This document shows positions 1 to 12,339 of a stretch of 64,000 nucleotides of DNA, in pieces (the stretch's first letter is position 1; every line of letters starts with the position of its first letter). The stretch lies in the NCBI RefSeq assembly GCF_945859705.1, contig NC_079137.1, positions 75,724,277 through 75,788,276 on the forward strand, in the 5' to 3' direction. This DNA is from Episyrphus balteatus (Eukaryota; Arthropoda; Insecta; Diptera; Syrphidae). Under the pieces are notes generated by a model that was given only the letters and a program-made list of their open reading frames with translations, did not search any database and was not told the origin of the DNA. The position numbers and the translations under genes are program-made.

Positions 1-148
1 CGTTTGCTGAATATAAAAATATTTTGGTATGAATGGCAGAAAAATGTATATAAACAGATACACGAGACCGGATTTCTATTTCATTGGAATGATGATGATG
101 ATGCTGAGGAACGTGTTTGTTCACGCATAGGTGATTATTGTTTGCCCT

Positions 149-689
149 GAGGTGCGTTCTTTTTCTAACAATAGTTAACTTTTGTTAACTATCGTTAACT
201 TTTGTCGTTCCTAAACTACAAAATAGTTACGATTTGTAACTATTTGACAGATGAACATCGTTCCTAAACTCGTTTTGAAGTGTCAAATAGTTACAAATCG
301 TAACTATTTCCAACTCACCTCCATGATATGAGTTGAAGACTCATGAGATTGTTGATGTGTCAAAGTGGATGTTTTGTTTACAAAACCAACTTAAGGATTT
401 TTTTCTTTTGGAAATAAGCGGAATAAAATGAAAATAAAAACAGAGTTTTGCAATTTTATGAAGCAAGAGAATTTATTTTGACTAAAAAACATTATTTTTG
501 TTATAATTATGCAAATAAAAATATTTTCAAAACAATTTTTTTTTGGTGTTTGACAGTTTAACAATATCTAACAATAAATCGTTCCTAAATAATTTGTAAA
601 AAACCCAACAATTTCTAACAATGACACATCAACAATATTTTTTGACATAACAACGATAGTTGACTATTGTTAGAAAAAGAACGCACCTC
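149..689. mobile_element. TIR element (non-autonomous DNA transposon), 541 bp
   Basis: The two ends are inverted copies of about 30 bp starting GAGGTGCGTTCTTTTTC (left at 149, right ending at 689). The interior has shorter repeated and inverted blocks built on GTTAACT and AGTTACRATTTGTAACT, so much of the element can fold. No transposase reading frame is present. The flanking bases do not show a clear duplication, so the superfamily stays open. Confidence 0.7.
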
Positions 690-1193
690 TGGTATATAAT
701 AATTTTGCTCGTTGTTGGGATTTCAATGAATGCAAAAGATGATTAATAAACAAGGAGAAGAAACACAATAAAACTGGAACTGTTTCATTTGAAAATCAGT
801 GGGCTGTAGAAAATGTTATTTTTTTTTTGTGGAAGAAGTTCAAAGCCTTTGAAATGAATCAGGATATTTTTGTGATATCTGTCTTTTCATAAAAATATAA
901 ATACCGAAAATAATTTTCATGACAAAAATGTGAAGACGACCAATTTAGCCCAAATTGGCAATATTCATAGATCCCTAAACAAAAGAAAGTCTTTTGGAAA
1001 GAATTAACATTTTTGGAAACTCTTTATCTACCTAAGAAATTGGGAAAGCTCTTTCACCGGTTAAGTTTCTATCAATACCAAGTACCTAAAAACGTAGCGT
1101 ACCAAATAAATACAGATTTTTACTCTTCATGCCGGCCTTGCTCTAAAATGTAGAAACATACACTATTTTTAAATCAAAAAAGAGCTCACAAAC
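690..1193. other. intergenic, no feature seen
   Basis: AT-rich sequence between two transposable elements. No coding frame, repeat or RNA gene could be supported here. Confidence 0.6.
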
Positions 1194-1196
1194 TTA

Positions 1197-2613
1197 AGCT
1201 AAGTATACACGATTTGAAGATCTTCCAATATTGGCCGAACTGTCAAAAGTCTTCCAATAGCAACCAATTAGATGCCAATTATAAATTTTCTACTAAGTGA
1301 AAATTTTCTGTTTATACGGTAGAATCATTTTATTCAAATATAAGACAAATAATTGGGAGAAAATCTGCTGCCATCTGCCGCCAATTTTTTGTCATCCAAT
1401 TAAAAATTACACTGGTCAACAAAATTTAACTTTTTTTTTGCCACAAGAACCCAAATATACTTTTCTAGTAGTTTTTGGGGTGCTGAACCCGAATCTGAAG
1501 TCAGAAAAATTTGATTGGCCTTCGTTTTTGAAATATTACCATTAGAAGATGTCAAAAAACGTATTTTTGGCTGTTTTCGAGGTTCTGTTTTTATGTGGGG
1601 TAATTCATTATAAACAAATTTGTAATGGTTATTATAAGAACAGATATTCTTCTTTCAAAAACTGTTTAATTTTCCCGATATCTCTTTTATTGCTCGAGAT
1701 ATCTTTAGTTTCATTTAATAAGTCAAAGAGAAACTAAACTCAATCTAAAGTTTAAGTCACTGGCCACAGAATTTTTGCCACAAGAACCAAAATATACTTT
1801 TCTGAAGGTTTTTGAGTTGCTGAACTCAAATCCGCAATCGGAAAAATTCTATTAGCCTCCGTTCTTGAAATATAACCGTTATAAAAAAAACCCTTTTTTG
1901 CATTTTATAACGGTAATATTTTAAGAACGAAGGCTAATAGAATTTTTCTGATTGTGGATTCGGATTCAGCACCCCAAAAACTACTAGAAAAGTATATTTT
2001 GGTTCTTGTGGCAAAAACCTTGTTGAACAGTGTTATCACCGTATTTGACTGTATTAAAAGCCAATACATTTTTCCTTTATATTATTTTTAAATAAAGCTG
2101 TTTTATGGAATAGTGCTTGAAAAATTTATTTTCAATTTCAATATTTTGAAATAAAAATTATTTTTATGCAATTGAGTATTAACGCTGTTTTCAATGCTCT
2201 CATTAGTTTTTATTCAAAAAACAGAAACCGGATGCGAAAATGTTTTGTCATTTTTAAGAAATTAAAAAAGAAAACAAAACTCCTTTTTAAATTATTTCTC
2301 AATAATGAATACAAAATTATCTCCCAATTAAAATTGGACTATGTTTTTAATAAGAACATTATCCAACGACCAATTAGTCAACAATCGTCCAATTATTTAA
2401 AAAATAAGAAAAATTGTGTGTTAAGACGATTTCATACGATTGTAAGAAGTCGCCCAATTTTTTGATGGAAAATTGGCAAAAGATTGCCTTCCAATTGTTT
2501 GTCACTTTTGACATATTAAATTAAGATGTTTACATGGTTTATAAAAAATTGGTTAAAATTTGTTGGGAAAAATCGGCTAATATTGGAAGATCTTGCAATC
2601 GTGTATACTTGCT
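1197..2613. mobile_element. TIR element with TTA target duplication (outer element of a nest)
   Basis: The left end reads AGCTAAGTATACACGATT and continues GAAGATCTTCCAATATT. The right end, around 2573-2613, is its inverted copy with a one-base gap. TTA flanks both ends (1194-1196 and 2614-2616), which matches the 3-bp TWA duplication known for PIF/Harbinger elements. A second TIR element (1410-2032) sits inside and splits it, so the uninterrupted outer element was about 0.8 kb. No transposase was recognised; it is probably a non-autonomous copy. Confidence 0.75.
1410..2032. mobile_element. nested foldback TIR element with TTA target duplication
   Basis: The ends are CACTGGTCAACAA and its inverted counterpart ending CAGTG, flanked by TTA at 1407-1409 and 2033-2035. 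A block starting TTGCCACAAGAACC and running through a GCTGAA-containing stretch occurs three times: forward near 1438-1530, forward near 1777-1880, and inverted near 1905-2015. The last two face each other across a short spacer and would form a long hairpin. It lies inside 1197-2613 and so inserted later. Confidence 0.75.
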
Positions 2614-2616
2614 TTA

Positions 2617-3747
2617 GAGCTATTACTGGCGTGTCCCTGGTCAGGAATTACCAATAAGGAATTATTTATGTATTTATGTATTTTAGTCAACATCAAACGT
2701 GTAAACCAAGGAAACGAATTTGTCTGGGATTACGTTAAAAATTAAAAAAAAAAAAAAAAAAAAACAAAATAAAATCTCCCATTATTTGCGAGTTTATTTA
2801 AACTTGTGAGCTAGTAGACATGTTAATCATCACGTACGTATTAGTTATGCATTTCTAAGGTACAATAATTAACATCGACACAATTACAAAATTATCATTT
2901 GCGTTTTTCAAGTAGGTTTCTTGCCTACGTATTTAATAAAGTTTGTTTATCGTATTACTTAAAATTAGAACTTGAATTTTTTAAAATTTTATTTTGATTG
3001 CGATAATATTGATAATATTGCCTCAGCCACAAAGTAAACAAAATGAGGTTTCACTTTGTGCTTGTACTCATTCATTTACCGCAATATTATTTTATGAGTA
3101 ATATATTAAAAGCTTGATTAGTTTATTAAAATTATTTGTTTATAAATTGTTGCTGCCAAAAAATTAGCAAAACGTAATTTAGATAACATTTATGACAAAA
3201 TAATTATTATTGTTTATGTTTATTGTCTATACATTACATACATATATGTTTATGGGAATTCGAGACAAAAAAAAAATAACAAATGCGACCCAATTTTCAA
3301 TTTCAAATTTTAGAACGAAAACTTTTGAGAGATTAGATTTGTTCGATAATTTTCATTTGCAGTTCCCGGGAGCCCTGGGGAATTTCGGTGTACGTCACAT
3401 GTTGTTTGTTATGTATTTGTCACAAAAGATATTTTTCTTTACGTTTTAATGTTTTTTTTTTTTTTATAAAATATGACCCGTCATTGAAATTCAAGGCTAC
3501 AAATGTGTCAGGCAAAGGCAAGGTTGAGCCCTACATGTCTCCAAGGCAGAAAGAGCCGAACTCCTCCTAAGGGTTGGAAAGACCACCTACCTTTCTCCAT
3601 AAAATCGAATTTGAAATATTGGGACAAACTGTAAAATTACAAAGAAGATATGGTTCACCCATGACAAAAGCAGATTTATGAAGCTATAGGCAAAATAATT
3701 ACAGCTATTATTTTGCCTATGTAAGGCCTTGATTTAACTGACTATGC
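2617..3747. other. intergenic, no gene seen
   Basis: Low-complexity AT-rich DNA with an A-run near 2742-2764 and a 12-bp hairpin (AGGCAAAATAA and its complement) at 3689-3719. The short open frames here have no recognisable domain. Confidence 0.5.
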
Positions 3748-3897
3748 ATGAAAGGTGCTCAAACAACTAGACTGTACGATGGCCATTGTCGAAGTTGTAA
3801 GGCTACACAGGAGAAAGACGCACTAAAAAATTGCTTGGAACTATTCGAATCAAGACACCATGCTTTAGGTGATCCATTCCTAGACGACCCAAGATAA
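3748..3897 (+). pseudogene. C-terminal relic of a non-LTR retrotransposon polyprotein (tentative)
   Basis: An open frame of 49 codons ends in TAA at 3895-3897. It holds a CxxC pair (HCRSCK), a third Cys 12 residues on, then a segment FESRHHALGDPFLDD. Many insect non-LTR elements of the I/LOA/R1 group end with a Cys/His knuckle followed by a phrase of the type ALxxxRLxxLGxPFL, and this frame follows that plan with a few residues lost between the Cys pairs. No other part of such an element could be followed upstream. The call rests on a short degenerate match and could be wrong. Confidence 0.38.
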
Positions 3898-4528
3898 AAG
3901 AATTAAATACCTAATCATTTTTCTATACAAAACTCAATAACTTTTACATAACGTAACGGGAAAAAGGATATGAGCGAGTGAAATTCATGAAAACACTTTT
4001 GAGTAAGAGATTTGTACACTGGATATCACTGGATATTGGGCAATGGATGTAACTTAACATCGCCACATGTCAGCGCTATTCCAGAAATAGGTCCAATAAC
4101 TGTAATGAAGCAGTAAGGCTCAAAGTGAGCGACATTCACAGGTACCCTTGCGAGCAAAAGACATGCTCTCTGGGTCCCATGATAGATGAACTTGGACTTG
4201 AGTTCTGCATTGCTGAATAAGAGTCGAAACCAAGCATATCGGCCGTTTTGACACACACATTCAGCATCCTACTTGCATGTAAACACAACTTTACAAAACT
4301 TTACAATAGTAAAGGTTTGGTTAGGTTCAGATCAGACGTCTCTCATAATCAAAACGATCAATGATTCCAGTTTTTGTCTTCCTTGGCCAGAACCACATTT
4401 AACCATTTCACAGGCAATTAAGATCAGAAGAACAATGGTATTCAAAGAGCGTAAGTCAGCGCTAATTGGGCTGTTCTGAGAAGGTGTTTTAAAGGCCGCC
4501 ATTTCTAACTATTTCCCATGACCCTTTA

Positions 4529-4665
4529 GGGCCATTTCACACATCGGTGAAAACCGGCTCGGAACCGGGTAAACGCCCCTTTCAGCTAAATTTGTACCTT
4601 GCCACCATCTAAAAGCGAAGTTTACCAAGTACCGGGCCGGTTTTCAGCGATTTGTGAAATGGCCC
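4529..4665. mobile_element. 137-bp MITE with TTA target duplication
   Basis: The ends are GGGCCATTTCACA and its exact inverse, and similarity continues inward through an ACCGG-containing stretch. TTA lies directly outside both ends (4526-4528 and 4666-4668). It is far too short to code. Both the TIR and the 3-bp duplication fit a PIF/Harbinger-type MITE. A weakly similar end (GGCCCATTTCATACGAAG after TTA) occurs near 18180, but its partner end is not clear. Confidence 0.82.
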
Positions 4666-4668
4666 TTA

Positions 4669-7556
4669 GTTTGAAATTTCTTTGAAAGAAAATGTTGCTG
4701 AAATTAAATTTGACAATCTAGAAAAAAATAGACAATTTTTATCAACTGATCCTTTTTGTCTCTGAAATTGTAAAATAAATGAGAAGACTGGAAAATTGAA
4801 AATGAAAAAATATAGAATTTTTTAAATAGACTAAGCACCCAACTACGGATAAATGACAAGTTATTTATCATTTCGATTTTAAAACGATGAACTTACTCCA
4901 AAAGTTCTTACCACAAATTTTATTTTTATGTGTTTATTTAAGCACTTCTAGTTTTCATTGACCAAATAATAGAAAAATAACATTTTGAGTGTTTGGCAAA
5001 TAAGCTCTGTTTCCATTTCATTGCCCCAGTGACCCATAAAAAGCTTATCTATGAAAATCTTCCCCTTTTTTTTAGTATATGCATATTAAAAGATATTCAA
5101 CTTTTACAATTTAGCTGAAAAAAAAAATCCTTATCGGGTCAGACGGTCAGACGGCATGCAATGTGGCAATCATCATATTCTACTCGTAGGTACGAATGTC
5201 ATATAATTCTTTATCACCCCTTTTTCATAATTAATTTTTTTTTCTGATTCTATATTATCTGGGCTTCCAGCTGAAACAGACAGTAAAAGTACTTTATACA
5301 TGGTTATTGTTATTGTTGCCACTGAATTTTATTATTGTTCTTATTTTGTTGGTTTTATTTTTGCAAATTTGAATCAAACCAACCAACCAAACAGAACAGA
5401 ACAACAACAATAAAGCTGCGTTCTAAGTGATTGACATCCATGTGGTTGATTGCATGGTTTCGATTCGGTTTTTGCTTGCTTCATAACGCGCAGGGGAATT
5501 GCATGATATATTTTATAATGTTCTCTTGAAACAGAAATCAGATATCAAAAATGACAAGGGGATAAGGCACATACGAGTACACCTAAATATGGCAAAATAT
5601 TGAGGTCACTTTGGAGAGACATGAAAGTAGAACACAAAAATATAAAAAAATAAGTTTCCATCAGGAATTCCTTGTCTGGTCGGAAATGGACTCTTTATTT
5701 ATTTTTTTTTTTGTTTAATTTCCGCTTTTTTTCGCATTAAAAAAAAATGTGAATTCTTTAAATATTTATTCAGCTAGTTCGAGTTTCTTTGTTTGAGCCA
5801 CAAAAGTGGGTATATTGCCATCAAGATAATTCTTTCCAAGGTTTTACGACACGACATCGTCGAATGCAAGACGACGCATCTTTCGTATATATGTACACGA
5901 GAACAATAAAATTACGCTCTATAAAGCAAAGAAAGATCGGACCACTCAACTCACAGAAATGTAATTTCGCATTTTATGCAAATACTTGACAAGAGAGTCA
6001 ACAGAGATCGCTAGGAATTTAAAAAAGCCATCCATTCAATCCATTTTTAAATTGAATCCCACTCATTGTATGATTGTGAGGCCTAAAAATAAATTTCTTG
6101 AATAAAATTAAGATACATCCCACAGAGTGAGAGACAGAGACGAAGGTGAACTTGTATTTTTGTCATATGCACAAAGAATTGAACGTAAGTACCTATAATG
6201 CAATCGATTGTATTTGAAGAAAAATGAATAAATATATAAAACGCCACCGGATCGACGGATTCAACTGTGTAATATAGGCACAGAATGAGTACATAGAGGC
6301 TCGATTGACGTTGACAAGAAACGACGACGACGTAAGTCAAGTGCTGACGTGACCGCAAACATCAACACAGATGTTTAGTGGTGGAGCGTGGAGGTACATG
6401 GAATGGAACTATTCTGTCTTTCTCAAAGTTTTACAATTAGAGAACTAATCTGTGGGAATTTTTTTTAATGAACTGGAATGAATAGTTTTTTGCAAATATC
6501 TACGTACGGTGATATGGTCAGGTAGTACGAATAATATCTCTAGTGGACTGTAGTATTCTATTGAAAAGTCATGCATATGACATGAGTGCTAATTAAAAAA
6601 AACCAACCGCGTTTGAATAATAAATCTGTGATGACCTGAATGAACTTTAAGAACTTGCGTATGTACTTGGAACAGGTTTTTGAATGAATGTTAAGGTAGA
6701 CGAATCATCATGGATAAACCGCATTGTATTTGGATTTTGTCATTTGAAGATTAACAGATTTCATTTTATTCTTTTAAACAGATGGTAGTTCTTGTAAGCA
6801 TCTTTTTTGAACAATATCTCAACGGTTGCAACTTTTTTCGATAAAAAGATAGTATGGGAAAACTTAACATTATGCAGCTGCTCAAAATTTTATTTAGGTA
6901 GATATTTGGGTAAATATAATTGTAAAGATTTAGACGTTTAGGATTTTAGGGTGCAACAGTGTTATGAAACATCTGGAACATGGAAACGTATTTCTACTAT
7001 CAATGACGTAAATATATGTCGTGTTTGACATTACAAATGTTACACACGAAGCTTATGGAACTACATATATCATGACGATTTGCATCTTTATTCTATAAAT
7101 GAGATTCGTAGAAAAAAACATGGAAAGCAGATGCAGTTGAAATTTCAAAAGCAATTGATTGGATAACATTGCTTTAACAAGTTCAACGCACTTTAAGAAT
7201 TTCTGTAGCTCTAATTGGTTTCATTTGTCGTCTTTAAATAAACTAGAAAATTCAAATTTTTCCATTAATTGAACACAAAGATTATAATTTCATAAAATTA
7301 TGGTTTAAGAGCCGATTTTTCAATAGCCAGATAAACCCCAGTTAAGGCTAAAAGTTTTTTTTATATTTATTTTAACATTTATTCTTCTGATAGTCTGACG
7401 ATTGAAATATCAGGGCTTAAAGAAATAAAAGTATGATAATTATCAACTGTGATGTTCCTCCAAATATAAAAAATTGTGCTTTTTTTTAGAGGAATGAGGT
7501 ATCAAAATTTTATTTGATTTTAAGTTTTTTGAAACACTGTTTTTTATGTGTCTAAA
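4669..7556. other. intergenic, no gene seen
   Basis: AT-rich sequence with simple runs, such as repeated CCAA/CAGAA units near 5380-5415. Open frames up to 91 codons here have biased, low-complexity composition and no recognisable domain, so they are not reported as genes. Confidence 0.5.
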
Positions 7557-7882
7557 TTATTTCTTTTCAATATTAGGTTGGCTACGTTGGCGTTTAGCCA
7601 CGGTATAGTAAGTCAAATGGTTTTCGGCGTAAAAGTTAACTGCTTCCTTGTTGTCCACTGAAATTATGTACTCATCCATGATATCCAAAGCACAAAGGTA
7701 CCTAGGTTCGGGGAGTCGTTGTTGGGTAGTCATCCTTCTCAGCAATATTGGGGTGGTTGGCAATATTTCCTACAAGTTTCTTTGCCCATTGCAGTAGATA
7801 CTTGTCCCATGGTATGATTTTTGCTTCCTCGTAGAGTCGCTTGTTGCTATAGTATTTCTGCCTCTGTTGGTCGAAGAAAAGT
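7557..7882 (-). pseudogene. coding-like terminal exon with a frameshift, protein not recognised
   Basis: Read on the - strand, a plausible splice acceptor (ATTTTAAAG) ends at 7883. The following frame encodes a protein-like segment of about 50 residues (LFFDQQRQKYY, later EEAKIIPWDKYLLQWAKKL) and then stops. The sense then continues in another frame from about 7739 for 60 residues (PEPRYLCALDIMDEYI, later KEAVNFYAENHLTYY) to a TAA at 7557-7559. Both halves have balanced amino-acid composition quite unlike the random AT-rich frames around, so one ancestral coding exon broken by one small indel is the simplest reading. I do not recognise the family. No upstream exon was found. It could be a decayed gene copy, or a real last exon with a sequencing error near 7740. 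Confidence 0.5.
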
Positions 7883-10082
7883 CTTTAAAATATACAAGTA
7901 AGTTGAAATATGTATAAATATGAAATCTTAACGACTTCTGTTTGATCTATTTCTTTGGTAGTAACTTAAAGAGGGGAGAGGGGTGGAATAAAAAAATAAA
8001 AGAAGGCATCAACAAATTATGTTTATTTTTTATGTTAACAGTATTGAATTCAAACTCTGCCATTTCGATTACATTATCGATTTTTAAACAAAATAAAAAG
8101 GAATTTTATTCCACCTCTCTTATCTTATCAATGTTTGATAATTTAGTTCTTCTTTTGTCAATTATTTGGTTCCACCCATAATTATCATGAGGCCACAGAT
8201 CTTAAATTGCATTTTACCGGCCGTTCTATCTGTGCGTCATAATTTTGCATTTTTGTTTTTGTTTCTAATAACTTTCCAGGTGTCCATTTATAACATCATA
8301 CCATTATGGAAACTGCATAGCAAAACATTGTACCCAACTATTTTTCAAATTCTCATAATAAGCCTAACAATAATTTCCAAATGCCCATAACTAAAAGTCA
8401 AACTTCCTGCAAAAATAAAAAAATATATATACACAACACGTGTGTGTTTGTGTGAGCAACGAAGCGTCGATAAATCTGTTTACTTCGCATATTAGTTGCC
8501 TCATTTAAATATATTTATTTACTCTATTTGTGTATAAATGGCATCGTCCGATATCTATTTTTGTTTTTATTTCTATATCGTCAGTTCCATTAATTAAAAC
8601 TGGAATTCCTATATCAAAATTGGCCTTGAGTTGAGTCTCTTTTTGTATACATACAATCTGCTCATACTTAGGAAAATAAACAATAACAAAAAAGAAGCAT
8701 AAATAATAACGTCGTATGTACACAAATACAAACTTGACCTGGAAACTTAATAATCCACTTAAGCTCAAGACAAGACAAAGAGTTTTGGTTATTAATTACA
8801 ACGATGACTTTCTCTCTTTATCTTTCTCTGTCTGTTCAATTACTTTTGCTTCGTATTAAATTTATTTACATTTGTATAATGATTTACAATTATTACACAA
8901 ACCATCGTGTCTAGATGTCATTTTTTTTTTTTTCGTTCTAATGACATACGACACGTTAAGGTAAAATTTTCCTTATCGCACCTAATTTACGAATTACTTA
9001 ACTAAATAATAAGTTGTCTGGTGCAAGGTATAATAGAGTAGTATAGTTTTCATCAGATTCTTAAATCTGATTCAATGGGTCTACGCTTCAGACTTATTAT
9101 AATAATCAAATATGGCAGACACGTCACGCCAGCAGCGCACACAAAAAACATGTCCGACGCAATTCTATTCACGATGTGATAAGGTGATTTCTGTAATAAC
9201 TAAGATGGAAGTGATATGTATGTAAAAAATCTTTTAGCAATGAGTGCAACATTTGCTTGGGGGGAAGAAATGAATTGGAACAAACTAGTTTTGTCAAATG
9301 ATAGGTATAGAAAGTAAATGTCATGCAAGGGTTGTAAGGTCTTGAAATAAACAATATTTAAATTTCTTATTTATTTTAAATAAAGTTTTACTGAGCTCTA
9401 TTTTTTTTTTTACTCATATCATAAGTGCAAAAGAAAAAAGGTAAAAGTATCCAGAAAATTACGCAGTTTCAGAGAATAATTTTTTAAATGCGTCAATTCT
9501 CATAGCAATTTGAAAATGTTTTCAAATTCAACGAAATTGAATTCAAATCTGCGTATTATATTAAAATATACTGATTTTTATTAGTTTTGTTTATAAAAAA
9601 AGTAAACAAACAGACCGAACAAATATTTAAACGAACAAAACTTAGCTGTCAAAAGCCACGTCATGTCATTTAAAAATTAAGAAGGTGAATTTGATTTGCA
9701 AAGGAATGAATATCATTAGAAAAAAAATTGAGTCCCGAAAATTTGGAATGACATTCAAAAATTAGAGGTTATGGGCTAATTTTGATTTCTGATGAAAACT
9801 CAAAATATGTAAAACCATTTGAATGTTCTGGGGTAGTCTACACATGCATTAAATAAACTTGTTTACTGTAAATTTGTTAAAGAAACAAATAGTGATGCCA
9901 AATAAAATTAATTTTCGGACTTTCCTAAATTATATAAAAGCCAAGTAGTAACCACCCAGAGGGTCTGGGTTCAATTCCAGTTTATCACCACGTAAACATT
10001 TTTTCAGGGTACATACTACCTTTGCAAAGATTTGACAAAGTCATGAAAAAGTGCGTTCTACGAATTTGAAAATTTACTTTTA
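7883..10082. other. intergenic; one tRNA-like B-box
   Basis: No gene was found. At 9961-9980 the sequence GGGTCTGGGTTCAATTCCAG resembles the T-arm (B-box) of a tRNA or tRNA-derived SINE. No matching acceptor stem or convincing A-box could be drawn around it, so it is noted only as a possible SINE relic. Confidence 0.35.
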
Positions 10083-10280
10083 AGCACTATTCACATGCGC
10101 ACGACCAGCGAACAACGAATGAACGAAAATTAATTGATTTTGACATTTCTTTCACATGAGAGTGAATAAATGCATTATAAAATCAAATTTCTATTGATTT
10201 GTTGAGAATTTGTGAGGAAATAGGGCTTGAAACGTGTCATTCATTCGTCGTTCGTTGGTCGTGCTCATGTGAATAGTGCT
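10083..10280. mobile_element. 198-bp MITE with TTA target duplication
   Basis: The terminal inverted repeats are about 40 bp and start AGCACTATTCACATG, followed by a GCACGACCA block on both sides. TTA flanks at 10080-10082 and 10281-10283. The right TTA is also the left flank of the next element. No coding capacity. Confidence 0.85.
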
Positions 10281-10283
10281 TTA

Positions 10284-10497
10284 TGGCATTTTTAATTGGC
10301 AATCCGGAATTGTTCTTCGGTTCGGAATCCCAATTGAACAGTTTTTTTTTTTTATTCCGAAGAATCTGAAGTTTGGTGTGAATGTATTGGTTGAGTTTGA
10401 GTGTTCTCTTTTTTTCAGAATCAGAACTGTCAGTTTTGCCCAATTGAACGCATTCAGATTGCTTTTTTTAGTTCCAGATTGCCAATTAAAAACGCCA
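10284..10497. mobile_element. 214-bp MITE with TTA target duplication, abutting the previous one
   Basis: The left end is TGGCATTTTTAATTGGCAAT and the right end is its inverse with one mismatch. TTA lies at 10281-10283 and 10498-10500. The interior is also partly palindromic (TTCGGTTCGGAATCCCAATTG and a complementary stretch). It shares the TTA at 10281-10283 with the element before it. Confidence 0.82.
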
Positions 10498-10549
10498 TTA
10501 GACACAAATGTCAAATGGCATTTACCTATATTTCCCGCGGTCAACTTTT

Positions 10550-10664
10550 AACTTAAGTTTTGAATTTTTAGTGGCTCTCATTAGTCAGATGTCATAAAAA
10601 CCTGACATTTATTTGACATTTGGTTCTGACCAATCAGAGTCTCTAAAAATTCAGAACTTAAGTT
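10550..10664. repeat. 115-bp inverted-repeat element (MITE-like)
   Basis: About 40 bp at each end are inverted copies with a few mismatches, starting AACTTAAGTT and followed by TGAATTTTTAG. No certain flanking duplication was found. The right end has a diverged relative near 13590-13625 (CCAATCTGAG, later CTGAACTTAAGTT), so the family is dispersed in this window. Confidence 0.6.
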
Positions 10665-12339
10665 CAGATGGCCTTCTTTGAATGCGGGAATTATACAGCA
10701 CAGCTATTACATAGAATTTTAAAAGGCATGTTGACACGAGCACGAAAAAAGTTTTGATGAAAGTGATTTTCTGTGAGTGAGAAGGATAATTTCAATCGCA
10801 TGTAAATAACCTCTCCGAATCCGTGACAGATGTGTAAACTGATAAACCTGTTTGAGTCAAACCTTGAATTTCTCTCACGAAACCAATATCCTCCCACTAG
10901 AGTAAATACAAAAAAAAAGCAATTTAAAATGTACCGAGGCTAAATTTAACCAGACAATATACACATAATTGAAACTACTTGCGTGGGCGCCCTCTGACGA
11001 CAGAGGATGTTAGCTTTTCTTTGAGCTAAAACCTAACCATAAATAAATTGATTTACAAAGGTTTATTTATGTTGCTTGTATTCCAAGTTTAATGACTTTT
11101 TTTTTGTTCTTTTATAACAACTTTTGTTATCACAAAAGTTAAATTCATTATCAAAATATTAAAAGAAAAAAAAAAGGCAACCTAAAAAAAAAAACTTGTC
11201 TCTATTTTTAAAATTAAATTGATAAACAAAAAAATTCTTTCAAACGCAGACGGCAATTGTAGTGATGATGATGTTTTTGTTTGATTATTATATTATTGAA
11301 ATTTCCTCCCCATTAAAAAATAAAATAAAAGGCGAATGAACTGTTGCTTGTTGTTATTGCGACGAAATTGCTACTAAATTTGGCACTGCTGTTGCGTTTA
11401 TATTCGCAGTTTTTTTTTGTGTGTTTCTTTATTTAATTTTTGTTGAATGACGTGCAACGTCAACGGTTATATTTTTTTATTTGGAAATGGATAAGAGAGG
11501 CTGGCACATTTGCCGGTTTTTGTTTTGTATTTTTTTTTTTGAGAACTTGTCTATCCCGGTTTGTGTTGTTGACATCGTTTCATTGCAAAATTAATGGAAC
11601 AGAAAAAGAATCTCATCTCAGTTCAAGGTGAAGTTGTCTTATTTTTGCAAACAAAACTCTCGAGGGTTAGGTGATTGATGCGCTTTTTTATGATTGTTGT
11701 TTAACGGTTCAGACAGATATCATCATTATGGAATTTAATTTATTTATTTGTAGGCCTTGAGTAAAAAGCCTTTTCGGTGATGTGAAATGAAGAAAACTCG
11801 ATTCACAGTTTTTTTTTTCAATGATATTTGTATTTCAATTACGAAAACAATCAATATTTTAGAATAAATATGGATTCTTAAAAGTCTTATGAGCTTGCAA
11901 AGTAAAACTTTTCAACAAAAAGGGGTTTTGAGCTATTCAAAAGAAAACCTATATACTATAAGGTCATTACTTAAATTATTTTTTTTTTCTATTTCTGTTT
12001 GGTGCGAAGCGTTACACTTGACGTTATTTGCGTTATTCAAGCTGAAACATTCGATGCACACTCCCCAACTAAGAATTTTGCTTCTATAAGATTTTACAGA
12101 TGCGACTGTAACTTCTTTAAAGCTTTATAGAAGCTATTGTATGTATGTCTTAACACCATAAATGACTAATGCACTTTATGAAATGTAAGTGAACTTTGTA
12201 TAAATCAATATTTGAATAGATGAGTGACATATGTCCCGTTCTTCTCGATTATTATGAAAACCAATAGCCAATTGGCACAGACTATAGAAAAAACATTGCG
12301 AGTTGTAGTTCTTTATTCTTTTCAATCGATTTTCAGTTC
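10665..12339. other. intergenic, no gene seen
   Basis: AT-rich sequence with many T and A runs. The open frames have low-complexity composition, and no feature could be supported. Confidence 0.5.

Noticed and set aside
4026..4256. 76-codon - strand frame as part of a retrotransposon
   Set aside because: The resemblance to a polyprotein end is too vague and its orientation is opposite to the relic next to it.
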